DNA of 41,558 bases from Microbacterium kunmingense (GCF_023155745.1 NZ_JAKNUS010000017.1:1-41558); one strand, 5' to 3'. Positions 31,092-41,199 are shown, numbered from the stretch's first letter. The notes: generated from the sequence alone by a model not told the origin. Made by a program: numbers and translations.

Positions 31092-32546
31092 ATGAGCCCG
31101 TCGACCGATGTCGCAGACCGGGAATGGACCGTCACTCTCGATGGCAAGCCGTGGGCCAGTGCCGCGCGCTACGAGGTCGAGAACCCCACGACCGGGCGTC
31201 CCCTGACCTCCGCCCCCGACCTCTCCGAGGAGGAGGTCGGGCGCGCGGTGGCGGCGGCGCAGGCTGCGCAGCCGGCCTGGGGCGCGATGCCGCCCCGAGC
31301 CCGGGCCGCCGTGATCCGGCAACTCGCTGCGACGATCCGAGAGCACCGTGAGGAGCTCGCCACTCTCGACGCACTGGACGGCGGGTTCACCCTCTCGATG
31401 ATGAGGGGCGATGTGGACGCGGCGGCGGAACTCATGGAGATCTTCGCCGACATGGCGCTCGACCTCGGTGGCCGGACGATTCCGGTGAGCACGAACCTCC
31501 ACTACACCATGCAGGTGCCCTACGGAGTGGTCGCGCGTATCGGTGCGTTCAACCATCCCTTCTTCTTCGCGGCGGCGAAGGTCGCCGCGCCCCTCGTCGC
31601 CGGCAACGCCGTGGTCCTCAAGGCCCCGGACCAGACGCCGCTGTCTTCGTTGCGCCTGGCCGAGCTCGCGGTCGGGATCCTCCCGGACAATCTGTTGATC
31701 ACCGTCAGCGGTCGCGGCGCGGTGACCGGACGCGCGCTGGTGCGTCATCCCGAGGTCCGCCGGATCGGTTTCATCGGGTCCACCGCGACGGGGCAATCGA
31801 TCCAGCGGGATGCAGCCGAGACCGGAGTCAAGCACGTGTCGCTCGAACTGGGCGGAAAGAACGCTCAGATCGTCTTCGCCGACGCCGATTTGGAGGCGGC
31901 TGCGGCCGGTGCCGTCGCGGGTATGAACTTCACGTGGGTCGCCGGACAGAGCTGCGGCTCGACGAGCCGCCTGCTCGTGCACTCCTCGGTGGCCGACGAA
32001 GTGATCGGCCGGGTCGCCGAGCGCATGGCCGCGATCCGGGTGGGAGACCCGCTGGACCCGTCCGTGGACATGGGCCCGCTCGTGTCGGAGGCACAGTTCC
32101 AGAAGTCCATCAGCGCCATCGCCGAAGGCAGGAAGGCGGGTGCCACCGTGGCGACGGGCGGCGGCCGTCCCGCCGGCCTCGATGAGGGGTGGTTCGTCGA
32201 GCCGACGCTGCTCACCGGTGTCAGCCCCGGGTCGTTCGTCGAGCAGAACGAGATCTTCGGCCCCGTCCTCTCCGTCACCACCTTCGACGCCGACGAGGAG
32301 GCCGTACGGATCGCCAACGGCGTCCAGTACGGGCTCACCTCGAGCATCTGGACGCGCGACGTCACGCGCGCCCACGTCGTCGCCCGGCAGATCGAGGCCG
32401 GCTACATCCTCGTCAACAGTGGCAGCCGGCACTTCTGGGGACTGCCGTTCGGAGGGGTGAAGGCTTCGGGGATCGGCCGCGAGGAGTCCCTCGACGAACT
32501 GATCTCGTACACCGAGACGAAGACCGTGACCGTTCTGCTCTCGTAG
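31092..32546 (+). CDS. Aldehyde dehydrogenase (NAD(P)+-dependent)
   Basis: 484-aa enzyme of the ALDH superfamily, oxidising an aldehyde to the acid. N154 (FNHPFF), K177 ([10 protein letters not shown]), E252 (LELGGKN) and the catalytic C288 (GQSCGSTSR) are all present, with the late motif EIFGPVLSV. The length is typical. ATG 31092 has AGGAG 6 nt upstream; ATG 31089 is directly before it. First gene of the plus-strand arm of cluster 2, followed by a truncated ThDP enzyme and an aldolase. Similar to benzaldehyde/vanillin-type dehydrogenases; the substrate is unknown. Confidence 0.92.
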   Translation: MSPSTDVADREWTVTLDGKPWASAARYEVENPTTGRPLTSAPDLSEEEVGRAVAAAQAAQPAWGAMPPRARAAVIRQLAATIREHREELATLDALDGGFTLSMMRGDVDAAAELMEIFADMALDLGGRTIPVSTNLHYTMQVPYGVVARIGAFNHPFFFAAAKVAAPLVAGNAVVLKAPDQTPLSSLRLAELAVGILPDNLLITVSGRGAVTGRALVRHPEVRRIGFIGSTATGQSIQRDAAETGVKHVSLELGGKNAQIVFADADLEAAAAGAVAGMNFTWVAGQSCGSTSRLLVHSSVADEVIGRVAERMAAIRVGDPLDPSVDMGPLVSEAQFQKSISAIAEGRKAGATVATGGGRPAGLDEGWFVEPTLLTGVSPGSFVEQNEIFGPVLSVTTFDADEEAVRIANGVQYGLTSSIWTRDVTRAHVVARQIEAGYILVNSGSRHFWGLPFGGVKASGIGREESLDELISYTETKTVTVLLS

Positions 32547-32657
32547 GGGGGCAGCGCTGCGCGCTGTACGTCGTCGCAGCAAGCGCGGCGCGATCCATGC
32601 CGGCGGTGCTGGGAGGCGCTGTTCCCGTCAGCCTCGGGCAAACCCCGTCGAGGCGAA

Positions 32658-34025
32658 GGCCGCCTGCAGGGATGCCTGGGCGCCGAAAACGTTCCCCGGG
32701 CCATCACAGAGGCGACACAGCAGTACACGAAGTGGTCGGCTGAGATCCCCCGGGCGGAGCGGCTTCCGGAGTTCCTCGAGCGAGCGTTCCAGATCGCTTC
32801 CACCCCTCCCTACGGTCCGGTGCACCTCGGCATTCCGATGGACTTTCTGGAAGAGGAGATCGAGTTCACCCCGGGACCGGTGACCGAGTATCTGCATGAG
32901 GCGCTCGATCCGGATGCGGTAGAGCGTCTCGCCCAGATTCTCAGGACGGCGGCCAGTCCGGTCATCGTGGTGGGGACAGAGGTCGCGCGGTACGGTGCGA
33001 TTGCCGCGCTGGAAAGGCTCTCCGACCTGGTGGACGCGTCCGTGCTCGGGGAGATCAAGGGCGCCGACCTCGCCTTCCCGAACACCAATCCGAGGTACGT
33101 CGGCAAGCTGACCGCATCGAGCCCTGCACTGGAGGGCGCAGACGTCGTCGTCCTCCTCGGCGCCGAGCTCACCGAGGGGCTGGCGATGCCCCTGCCGGAT
33201 TTCGGTGACAGCCTCGTGGTGCAGGTCACCGTGGACCCGCTCGCTCTGCGCCGGCAGTACGCAGGTCAGGTCGGCATCCTCAGCCACCCCGGGCGCCTGC
33301 TCGATGCGGTCGCCGATCGCCTCGCTGAAGGCGGAGCGGTACCCGTGAGCTCGGGCGGGCGGGTGCGAGGGCTCAGAGAGCGCTGGGAAGCGGGCCGCGA
33401 AGCCTTGCGGTCGCGCCTGCTCGGCGAGGCTGATGGCGCGGTATCGGCGGCCCACATCGCGGACCTCATCCATCGCCTCGGCGGCTCCGAGACGATCGTC
33501 GTCAACCAGTGCGGATCCGCGGAGGGCTTCATCGACACACTCGTCGACTATGGCGCACCGTGGACGTATTTCGGCCTCTCGGGGAAGGCGAGTGCTCAGG
33601 GTTGGGGCGCGCCGGCGGCGGTCGGCATCCAGATGGCTCGTCCCGATCGTCGAGTGATCGCCGTCCTCGGCGATGGCGGGTTCATGTTCAACTCCACAGC
33701 GATCCACACCGCTGCCGCGTACGACGTTCCGGTCGTCTACCTCGTCCTCGACAACGGGGGCTGGCGGGACGTCGCGACCGTGACGGGAGCGATGGGCAGC
33801 TCGCTCGGAGAGCCCGGCGCAGAGGATGCGATGCGCTGGACCTTCCGGCCCCCGATCGACCACGCATCGTACGCCCGAAGCCTGGGACTGAAGTCTTGGC
33901 GGGCGTCCAACCCGGAGGAGCTCGAGAGCGCGTTCGCCGCCGCGTTCGCCGAGGATGGGCCGACGCTGATCCAGGTCGCGTCTGCGATGGGCGATGTCCG
34001 GGTCTTCGGGCAGGCGTTCGCGTGA
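32658..34025 (+). pseudogene. ThDP-dependent decarboxylase/synthase lacking its N-terminal domain
   Basis: Related to acetolactate synthase and benzoylformate decarboxylase. Recognisable sequence starts near GRLQGCLGAE and TKWSAEIPRAERLPEFLERA, then GPVHLGIPMDF and a central domain. The C-terminal ThDP domain has GDGGFMFNSTAIHTAA...LVLDN (the GDG...N motif). The N-terminal Pyr domain (about 110-120 residues), which supplies the catalytic glutamate, is absent. The frame is open upstream but meaningless back towards the ALDH stop. A GTG at 32820 gives a 401-aa product. I expect it to be inactive unless complemented. Confidence 0.78.
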
Positions 34026-34120
34026 GATGTCGAGCAGGAGTGACAGCGCCGTATACGGTGAGTGAGCCGCGTGTTCGGGCTGACAGCGACACGTACGTCT
34101 GCAGTAGGGAGCGATGAAGG

Positions 34121-34837
34121 ATGTCAACTGGTGATCGACTAGGGGTTCGAGAGGATCTCGTCGATGCGAATCGCATTCTCGTCCGCCACGGCATCCTCGA
34201 TGCTTTCGGCCACGTGAGCGTCCGTGACCCCGACGACCCGAGCAGGTTCCTCATCTCCAGAAACCTGGCCCCCGGCCTCGTCACGCCCGACGACATTCAG
34301 GTGATCGGATTGGACGGGACGACCGCGGACGACAGACCGAGCTATCTCGAACGATTCATCCACGGCGAGATCTACCGGGCACGCGCCGATGTCCAGGCCG
34401 TTGTCCACAGCCACTCCGCGTCGATGGTGCCCTTCAGCATCTCCAGGACGCCTCTGCAGGCGGTGTGGCACATGGCGGGCTTCCTCGGCGAAGCGGTCCC
34501 GGTCTTCGAGATCCGTGACAGCGTCGGGTCCTCCAGCGACCTGCTGATCCGCAGCGGTTCGCTCGGCGCGGACCTTGCTGCGACCCTCGGGGGCGCGGCG
34601 GTCGCACTCATGCGAGGACACGGATTCGTCGCCGTGGGCGACTCGATCCCGCAGGCGGTCGCCCGCGCGGTCTACGCGGACCTCAACGCCCGAGCACAGG
34701 TGACGGCCGGTCAGCTCGGCGGCTACACCGCCCTCACCGCAGAAGAGGGCGCCGCGGCCGCGGAATCCAACAACGGGCAGCTCACGAGGGCCTGGGAGAT
34801 CTGGAGAGCCAACGCCAGGCGCGGGGAGAGCGTCTGA
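34121..34837 (+). CDS. Class II aldolase/adducin-family protein
   Basis: 238 aa. Metal-binding histidines are seen in AVVHSHSAS and MRGHGFVAVG, with GHVSVRDP and FIHGEIYR typical of the family. Members include fuculose-phosphate aldolase, and also decarboxylases of aromatic pathways such as 3,4-dihydroxyphthalate decarboxylase (PhtC) and CmtD-like enzymes; next to a Rieske oxygenase the latter role is attractive but unproved. AGGGAG lies 9 nt before ATG 34121. Last gene of the plus-strand arm, 95 nt after the ThDP gene, followed at once by a strong hairpin. Confidence 0.85.
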   Translation: MSTGDRLGVREDLVDANRILVRHGILDAFGHVSVRDPDDPSRFLISRNLAPGLVTPDDIQVIGLDGTTADDRPSYLERFIHGEIYRARADVQAVVHSHSASMVPFSISRTPLQAVWHMAGFLGEAVPVFEIRDSVGSSSDLLIRSGSLGADLAATLGGAAVALMRGHGFVAVGDSIPQAVARAVYADLNARAQVTAGQLGGYTALTAEEGAAAAESNNGQLTRAWEIWRANARRGESV

Positions 34838-34838
34838 A

Positions 34839-34861
34839 AGCGCGCCTCCTCCAGGCGCGCT
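34839..34861 (+). terminator. Terminator hairpin after the aldolase gene
   Basis: AGCGCGCCT-cctcc-AGGCGCGCT: a 9-bp perfect stem two bases after the stop codon. No T-tract follows, which is usual in high-GC Actinobacteria. Confidence 0.75.
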
Positions 34862-35250
34862 GAGCAAATCCGCCCGCTCGCGGCCGGCGCGTCATCGCGT
34901 CGGCGAAGCCGGCCGTTCGCCCCTGGTGGGGCGGTCCGGCATGCCGGCACACGCCGCCCGCGCCTAACGGCTCGCGCCATGTTGTGTATCTGACACACAC
35001 AACAGTAGTAGGGGGGGTCGGACATTTGACGGGCCGGGGTGTAGGTTCCGGTTGGAGTTGTCCATTTCGCAGATGAAATGTCCACGGTGTGTCCATCTGG
35101 ACATTTCTGGTGGATCTCGGATCGATGGGGCTCCGCTACCTCGGCCAGTCAGCGACGTAGCCGCGACTTGAGGGCAGCCGCTTCGCGATAGCGTGAACGC
35201 AGCCCCCGGCCGAACATCTCAGGGCGCCGCGAACACTAGGAGGCTCTTCG
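34862..35250. promoter_or_regulatory. Intergenic and promoter region upstream of hsdM with repeated TGTCCA words
   Basis: 389 bp without a gene. It contains the inverted repeat GTTGTGT/ACACAAC (34981-34987, 34997-35003), GGACATTT at 35020-35027 and 35099-35106, its inverse at 35076-35083, and the palindrome TGTCCA-TC-TGGACA (35090-35103). GAGTTGTCCA (35055-35064) and ATGTCCACGG (35078-35087) recur inverted after hsdR. The region can be a regulated promoter of the restriction operon or the edge of an inserted island. RBS AGGAGG precedes hsdM. Confidence 0.55.
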
Positions 35251-36777
35251 ATGACACTCGCCCCGGCGGACCCTGACCACCTCACACAGCGTGAGCTTGA
35301 GCAGGCCCTGTGGGCAGCAGCGAATGCTCTCCGCGGACCGGTGGATCCGGGTGACTTCAAGGCGTACGTGTTCCCGGTGCTCTTCTACAAGTGGATCAGC
35401 GACGTCTACGACTACCGGCACGAGCAGGCGATCACCGACCTCGGCGACGAATGGACGCAGGAGATCGAGGACGAGGACTACCAGACGTTCCTCGTCCCCG
35501 ATGGTGCTCACTGGGACGACACCTACGAGGTGACGAAGAAGTCCGGCGCAGTGCTCAACAGAGCCCTCGTCGCGATCCAGGAAGCGAACCCCGGCAAGCT
35601 CGCCGGCGTCTTCGGCGATGTGAACTGGGCGAACACGGAGCGCATCCCCGAATCAGCCCTGAAGGCGCTTATGGCTGTCTTCGATCGCCTCACGCTCGAC
35701 CCGGCGCACATGGCCGGCGACATGCTCGGGTCCGCGTACGAATACCTGCTGCGTGAGTTCGCCGAGGCCTCCGGCAAGAAAGCCGGCGAGTTCTTCACGC
35801 CCCGGCATGTCGTGCATCTCCTGGTGAAGATCCTCGCCCCGCAGCCCGGGGACTCAGTCTGCGACCCCGCTTGCGGGTCCGCCGGGATGCTCGTCGAGAC
35901 GGTCGAAGCAGTGAAGCTCGCGGGCGACAACCCGGAGTCGCTCTTGCTGTACGGGCAGGAGCAGAACCTCACCACGGCGGGGATCGCCCGCATGAACCTG
36001 TACCTCCACGGGCTCGAAGACTTCGAGATCAAGCGCGGGGACACCTTCCGGGAGCCGAAACTGCTGGACGAGCACGGCAGGCTCCGGAAGTTCGACGTGG
36101 TCATCGCCAACCCGCCGTTCTCGCTGGACAACTGGCCGTCGAGCACCTGGGCGAAAGACAAGTACAAGCGCGCCCTGGGCGGGGTCGTTCCGCCGGCGAA
36201 GAACGGCGACTGGGCGTGGATTCAGCACATGCTGTCGACCATGCGGGACGAGACCGGGCGCGTGGGCGTGGTCATGCCGCACGGTGTGCTCTTCCGCGGC
36301 GGCCGCGAAGCGGACATGCGCCGTTGGGTGGTGGACAACGACCTCCTCGAGGCCGTCATCGGGCTGCCGAACAACCTCTTCTACTCGACGTCGATTCCGG
36401 TGTGTCTGCTGATCTTCCGGGCCAGCAAGCCGGTCGAGCGCCAGGGCCATGTCCTGTTCATCGACGCACGCGCGAGGTTCAAGCCGGGCAAGAACCAGAA
36501 CACCCTCAGCGACGACGATGTCGATGCGATCACCTCGAGCTATGTCACCGCTGAGGACGCAGATGGTGAGGGCGGTGTCGCGGTCAGCCTCGTCCCGCGA
36601 GCCGACATCGAAGGCAAGAGCTACGACCTCAACATCGGCCGGTACATCCAGACCGAGACGAGAGCAGAGGCTGACGTCGACGCAGCGCTGGCTGCGCTCC
36701 GCGAAGCACAGGAACGCATGGACATTGCGCGCACGGCCCTGGACCTGCGCCTGAGGGAGGCCAGCTTCGATGCGTGA
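35251..36777 (+). CDS. hsdM: Type I restriction-modification DNA methyltransferase (M subunit)
   Basis: 508-aa N6-adenine methyltransferase subunit. N-terminal helical HsdM domain (LTQRELEQALWAAANALRG, FPVLFYKWISDVYDY), the AdoMet motif DPACGSAGML at about 204-213 and the catalytic motif NPPF at about 288-291. GEFFTPRHVVHLLVKIL is typical. With two M and one S subunit it methylates the recognition site. AGGAGG lies 7 nt before ATG 35251. Overlaps hsdS by 8 nt. Complete. Confidence 0.96.
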   Translation: MTLAPADPDHLTQRELEQALWAAANALRGPVDPGDFKAYVFPVLFYKWISDVYDYRHEQAITDLGDEWTQEIEDEDYQTFLVPDGAHWDDTYEVTKKSGAVLNRALVAIQEANPGKLAGVFGDVNWANTERIPESALKALMAVFDRLTLDPAHMAGDMLGSAYEYLLREFAEASGKKAGEFFTPRHVVHLLVKILAPQPGDSVCDPACGSAGMLVETVEAVKLAGDNPESLLLYGQEQNLTTAGIARMNLYLHGLEDFEIKRGDTFREPKLLDEHGRLRKFDVVIANPPFSLDNWPSSTWAKDKYKRALGGVVPPAKNGDWAWIQHMLSTMRDETGRVGVVMPHGVLFRGGREADMRRWVVDNDLLEAVIGLPNNLFYSTSIPVCLLIFRASKPVERQGHVLFIDARARFKPGKNQNTLSDDDVDAITSSYVTAEDADGEGGVAVSLVPRADIEGKSYDLNIGRYIQTETRAEADVDAALAALREAQERMDIARTALDLRLREASFDA

Positions 36778-37972
36778 CGGTTGGCGGGAGACGACGCTAG
36801 GTGTGTTCCTGACGGAGATCGCACGGCCCGTGGAGGTCGCTGACCTCGAAGAGGTTCGATACGCCGGTGTCCGCTGGTACACCGAAGGCGTTTACGCCCG
36901 CGAGCCCGTCCCCGCCAGCGAAGTTAAGACGAGGGCGCTCACTCTGCTGCGCGAGGGCGACGTGACGTACAACCGGATGTGGGCGACCAAGGCCAGCTTC
37001 GGGGTTGCCGGTGCAGACGTCGACGGATGCCATGTCACCAACGACTTTCCGATCTTCGAGATTGACACCTCCCAGACGAGCGGCGCGTTCGTCGAGCTGC
37101 TCTTCGAATCGCCCGGGTTTCAGCCCGAGGCGGCGGCACGGGCGACTGGCACTACCGAGCGTCGTCGGCTGAAGCAGCGCGACTTTCTCGACATCCCCGT
37201 CACCCTGCCGCCGGTCTGGGAGCAACGACGGATCGTGGATCTGATCGCGGCCGTCGATGACGCTGTGGAGGCTGCGGAGGGAGAGGGCTCTTCGGCAACG
37301 GCTGCGAAGATGAGTATCGCCGACGGCGTGGTTGGCGATGCAACTCCGCTTGGCGACGTACTCAGCGACATCGTCGCGGGTGCAAGCCCCGCCGCTTTGC
37401 CTCGACCGCCGCGTCACGACGAAGTAGGTGTGTTGAAAGTCAGTGCGATTGGCGACGACCGCTTCCATGAGGAGGAGTCGAAAGCGCTCGCGGGGTCCGT
37501 TCAGATGCCAGACCGAGCACACGTTCAGGCCGGAGACCTGCTCATGACGCGAGCCAGTGGTGCAATCGACCGAGTCGGAGTTACATGCGTCGTGGAGTCC
37601 ACCGTCGGCAATCTCTTTCTCAGCGACAAGACGTTCAGGTTGGTGCCAGACAGGCGTAAGACGACCGGCGATTGGTTGAACACCATGCTGAGAACCAGGG
37701 GCGCTCGTGCGCAGATCGCCGCGCTCGCAACGGGTTCCGACATGCGAAATCTGGCTCAAGCGAGGGCTCGAATGATCTCGCTTCCGATGCCAGATGTGAC
37801 TACACAGGAACGTCAGGCCGCCGCATTCGCGGGGTTGTCCCGAGTAGCCGACGCCGCCCGCGAAACAGCCCACGCTCTTCGCACGCTGCGGAGCAACCTG
37901 CTGACGGTACTGCTCTCAGGGGAGCACGAGATTCCGGCGTCGTACGACGCTCTCCTGGAGGAGGCCCTGTGA
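36770..37972 (+). CDS. hsdS: Type I restriction-modification specificity subunit
   Basis: 400 aa with two target-recognition domains, each followed by a conserved helical spacer. The first spacer is at DIPVTLPPVWEQRRIVDLIA, and the second is near LPMPDVTTQERQAAAFAGLS. The two TRDs read the two halves of a bipartite site; the site cannot be predicted by eye. ATG 36770 overlaps the hsdM stop by 8 nt, and its stop overlaps the GTG of hsdR. Confidence 0.93.
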   Translation: MRDGWRETTLGVFLTEIARPVEVADLEEVRYAGVRWYTEGVYAREPVPASEVKTRALTLLREGDVTYNRMWATKASFGVAGADVDGCHVTNDFPIFEIDTSQTSGAFVELLFESPGFQPEAAARATGTTERRRLKQRDFLDIPVTLPPVWEQRRIVDLIAAVDDAVEAAEGEGSSATAAKMSIADGVVGDATPLGDVLSDIVAGASPAALPRPPRHDEVGVLKVSAIGDDRFHEEESKALAGSVQMPDRAHVQAGDLLMTRASGAIDRVGVTCVVESTVGNLFLSDKTFRLVPDRRKTTGDWLNTMLRTRGARAQIAALATGSDMRNLAQARARMISLPMPDVTTQERQAAAFAGLSRVADAARETAHALRTLRSNLLTVLLSGEHEIPASYDALLEEAL

Positions 37973-40947
37973 GCGAGAGCTACACCGAGAAGAACACAGT
38001 GCAGGCTGCCCTCGTGCAGCTGCTGGTCGACGCCGGTTGGACGTACATCCCCGGCAAGGACCTGCCCAGGTCGACCTCCCAGGTGTTCATCGAGTCAGAC
38101 CTTCGCGCTGCGATCGAACAGCTGAACCCGACTCTCGTCGGCCGCACGGATGCTGTGCTCAGCGATCTGCGCCGCGCGGCGCTCACGGCCGCCGATGAGG
38201 GCCTCATGGCGGCGAACCAGACCTTCACGCGGCTTCTGCGCGGGGGCGGGACTGTGATGATGCCGGACACGAACCATGACGAGCCCTACGAGGTGTTCGA
38301 CTTCGCCCACCCTGAGCAGAACTCGTTCATCGTCTCCGACGAGGTCACCTATCAGGGAGCCCGGTTCGACGTTGTGCTGTTCATCAACGGCATCCCCGTC
38401 GTGGTCGGTGAGACCAAGACACCCGTTTCCAGCACAGTGACATGGAAGGCCGGAGCGAAGGACATCCACACCTCGTACGAAGTGCACCAGCCCGTGTTCT
38501 TCACATCGAACCTGCTCTCGTTCGCCACCGACGGCAAGGACTTCCGCTACGCCGGCGTCAGGACGCCTCTGGAGCACTGGCACCGGTGGGGTTCCTCGGA
38601 CGCGCCGGCGACCATCGAGGGCTGGGAGCGGGTGAAGAGGAGCATCACGGGCCTGCTCAGCCCGCGGGTGATTCTCAACCTCATTGAGCACTACGCGATG
38701 TTCGATGCGCAGGACGCGGACGGCGCTGTGCGGACGATCAAGCTCCTCCCGCGGTACTTCCAGTACGAGGCCGTGGAGAAGATCGTCGCCCGGGCCACAA
38801 GCGAGAAGAACTCACGGGGCCTGATCTACCACACGCAGGGTTCCGGGAAGACGCTCACGATGTCGTGGGTGGCCACGCGGCTGTACTTCGACCCGCGGAT
38901 GCACAACCCGACGATCGTCGCGGTCGCGGACCGCACTCAGCTGGTGACGCAGACCTTCGCGCAGTTCGCTTCGGCAGGCGTTCCCACGCCCGTGAAAGCC
39001 GCGACGCTCGCGTCGCTCCAGACAGCGCTGAAGCAGGAACATCGCGGCATCATCGCCACGACCGTGCACAAGTTCGCCGGCGCCGGGGTGCTGTCCGAGC
39101 GGGAGAACATTGTCCTGCTCGTCGACGAGGCCCATCGCACCCAGGAGGGCTCCCTCGGGGAGGCGATGCGCACTGCGCTTCCGAACGCGCACCGGTACGG
39201 ATTCACCGGCACGCCTGTGGCGGACTTCGACCGGAACACCTACCAGCTGTTCGGCGACGAGCGTGACCCTGGGTGGGCCCTCGGCACCTACGACTCCGAT
39301 CGGTCGATCGCCGATGGCACCACGGTGCCCATGCGCGTCGTCCCACGCCCGGTGAAGTTCGACATCGCCAAGGACGAGCTCGACGCGGCGTTCGACCTGC
39401 TTGCCGACGAGGAAGAGCTGACCGAGACGCAGAAGGAGTCCTACGCCCGCCGCGTCGCGAACGCCCGCGCGATCTTCCACAACCCCGAACGCATCGCCGC
39501 GGTCAGCGCAGACATCGTCGATCACTTCTACAAGTCGATCGACCCGCTCGGCATGAAAGCTCAGATCGTCGTGGCCGACCAAGAGCTGTGTCTTCTCTAC
39601 GACGCTGCGCTGCGGGGCGCTCTCGCGGGCGACGGCCGCGCAGACGAGGTCGCGGTGGTGATCTCCGCGACGGGGAAGAGCGAATACGAGCCGTACAAGC
39701 TCAGCGATGCGGAAGAGGAAGCACTGCTGGACCGCTTCCGGGACGTGAATGACCCCCTGAAGTTCCTCATCGTCACCGCGAAGCTCGGCACCGGGTTCAA
39801 CGCCCCCATCGAGGGCGTGCTCTACCTCGACAAGCCGATGAAGCTCCACACGCTGTTCCAGACGATCACCCGCACGAACAGGCCGTGGCGGAACCCGGAC
39901 ACCGGCTTTGTGAAGAGCTACGGCACCATCGTCGACTACGTTGGTCTCGGCGATGGATTCGCGAGGGCGATAGCGCCGTCCAATCCCGAGCACGCCGGCC
40001 GCCAGATCGACACCGAAGAGCTGCTCGTCACCCTCGCGGGGGCGCTGAAGGAGATACGCAGAAGGTTCGTGGGCATCACGCGCGACGGATCCATGGACTC
40101 GCTGCAGGCAGCGCTCGAGCGTGTGCCGGCGGACACCGACGACCGGGCAGAGTTCCGTGCTGAATTCTCGCTGGCCCAGGGACTGTGGGAAACCATTGCC
40201 CCGGACGCCGTGCTGGACGACTGGGAGGACGACTACCGCTGGTACGCGCAGGTATACGCCGCGATCCCCGCGGAGACAGACGACGACGATCTGCTGTGGG
40301 AGCGCCTCGGCCCGAAGACCCGTGAGCTCGTCCATCAGCACATGCGGAACGTCCGCGTCACCGACCGCAACATCGCCGTCGTCATCGCCGACGCCGAGAC
40401 GATCCGGACGATGTCGGAGAAGGGCCACCTGCCGCCGGTCCCGACCGAGTACGAGGGGAAGTCCGCACAGGAGATCCTCGACTCGCTCACCGCCCGCATC
40501 CAGAGGAAGCTCGACGGAGGCGGGGACGGAGCGCTTCGCTACTCCTCGATCGCCGAGCGGCTTGACCAGCTCCGCCAGCGGGTGATCGCGACGGCGGAGG
40601 ACTCCATCGACTTCCTCACGACCCTCTTCGGCGTCGCCACGGACCTGAAGACCACCGAGACCGAGGACGACGGCGGGCTCCTTACGGATCTGCCTGACCC
40701 GAACATCGGCATGCTCACGCGCATCTTCGAAGAGCACCACCCGGAAGGCATGACGGTCCTCGTCTCGCAGGTGGTCGCCGAGGTCGATGCCCTCGTGAAG
40801 CAGGCAGTGCACCCGAACTGGGCGACGAAGGACGCTTCGAAGAAGGCGATCCGCCGGCAGCTGCGGCAGCTGTTCCAGAAGTACAAGCTGCCCCTCACCG
40901 GTGAGCCCCTCGAGTCTGCATGGGCCTACATCCTCAAGCACTACTGA
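37969..40947 (+). CDS. hsdR: Type I restriction endonuclease motor/nuclease subunit
   Basis: 992 aa. Nuclease domain with the PD-(D/E)xK type motif FDVVLFINGIPVVVGETKTP (about 128-147). Then SF2 motor motifs: Walker A HTQGSGKT (about 285-292), Walker B VDEAH (about 384-388) and GFTGTP (about 408). The later helicase motif TRTNRPW is present and the C-terminal helical domain is full-length. GTG 37969 (VSESYTEKNTVQAALVQLL) overlaps the hsdS stop (GTGA) and gives the usual family start. Cuts unmethylated foreign DNA after translocation. Confidence 0.96.
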   Translation: MSESYTEKNTVQAALVQLLVDAGWTYIPGKDLPRSTSQVFIESDLRAAIEQLNPTLVGRTDAVLSDLRRAALTAADEGLMAANQTFTRLLRGGGTVMMPDTNHDEPYEVFDFAHPEQNSFIVSDEVTYQGARFDVVLFINGIPVVVGETKTPVSSTVTWKAGAKDIHTSYEVHQPVFFTSNLLSFATDGKDFRYAGVRTPLEHWHRWGSSDAPATIEGWERVKRSITGLLSPRVILNLIEHYAMFDAQDADGAVRTIKLLPRYFQYEAVEKIVARATSEKNSRGLIYHTQGSGKTLTMSWVATRLYFDPRMHNPTIVAVADRTQLVTQTFAQFASAGVPTPVKAATLASLQTALKQEHRGIIATTVHKFAGAGVLSERENIVLLVDEAHRTQEGSLGEAMRTALPNAHRYGFTGTPVADFDRNTYQLFGDERDPGWALGTYDSDRSIADGTTVPMRVVPRPVKFDIAKDELDAAFDLLADEEELTETQKESYARRVANARAIFHNPERIAAVSADIVDHFYKSIDPLGMKAQIVVADQELCLLYDAALRGALAGDGRADEVAVVISATGKSEYEPYKLSDAEEEALLDRFRDVNDPLKFLIVTAKLGTGFNAPIEGVLYLDKPMKLHTLFQTITRTNRPWRNPDTGFVKSYGTIVDYVGLGDGFARAIAPSNPEHAGRQIDTEELLVTLAGALKEIRRRFVGITRDGSMDSLQAALERVPADTDDRAEFRAEFSLAQGLWETIAPDAVLDDWEDDYRWYAQVYAAIPAETDDDDLLWERLGPKTRELVHQHMRNVRVTDRNIAVVIADAETIRTMSEKGHLPPVPTEYEGKSAQEILDSLTARIQRKLDGGGDGALRYSSIAERLDQLRQRVIATAEDSIDFLTTLFGVATDLKTTETEDDGGLLTDLPDPNIGMLTRIFEEHHPEGMTVLVSQVVAEVDALVKQAVHPNWATKDASKKAIRRQLRQLFQKYKLPLTGEPLESAWAYILKHY

Positions 40948-41149
40948 CGAGACCGCTCGGCGAATGGGAGTTTCGCCCCCCAGGCGCGCTGCCTGAGTGA
41001 GCGATCGAGGACCGCGCTCCGCGCCCTGTCCGGACATTTCGAGCTGCGCTCAATGGCGGTGGCCGTGGACATGTCATCGGCGAGTTCCGCGGGTTCACTG
41101 CTGCAGCGTGGACAACTCTGAGCGTTCCCTACACGGGGGGTGGACACGG
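40948..41149. other. Gap after hsdR with inverted copies of the upstream repeats
   Basis: 202 bp, no gene seen. GGACATTT (41032-41039), CCGTGGACAT (41063-41072) and TGGACAACTC (41109-41118) echo the region upstream of hsdM; the last two are exact inverses of 35078-35087 and 35055-35064. Confidence 0.55.
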
Positions 41150-41183
41150 GAGCGCCCCGCCGGATCGTCTCGGCGGGGCGCTC
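41150..41183. terminator. Strong hairpin after the restriction operon
   Basis: 13-bp perfect stem GAGCGCCCCGCCG (41150-41162) / CGGCGGGGCGCTC (41171-41183) with an 8-nt loop. No T-tract. Placed between hsdR and the opposing monooxygenase-gene fragment. Confidence 0.75.
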
Positions 41184-41199
41184 GGGTGCAGCGTTATCG

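Noticed and set aside
29384..31147. 587-aa version of the Rieske alpha subunit starting at 31147
   Set aside because: The extra N-terminus lies across the divergent promoter and operators and has no family similarity; family-like sequence starts at MSTSSMTIYDEI.
31086..32582. 498-codon minus-strand frame opposite the aldehyde dehydrogenase
   Set aside because: Antisense shadow; all ALDH catalytic residues are in the plus-strand frame.
38812..41037. 741-codon minus-strand frame opposite hsdR
   Set aside because: Shadow of hsdR, whose motifs are complete on the plus strand.
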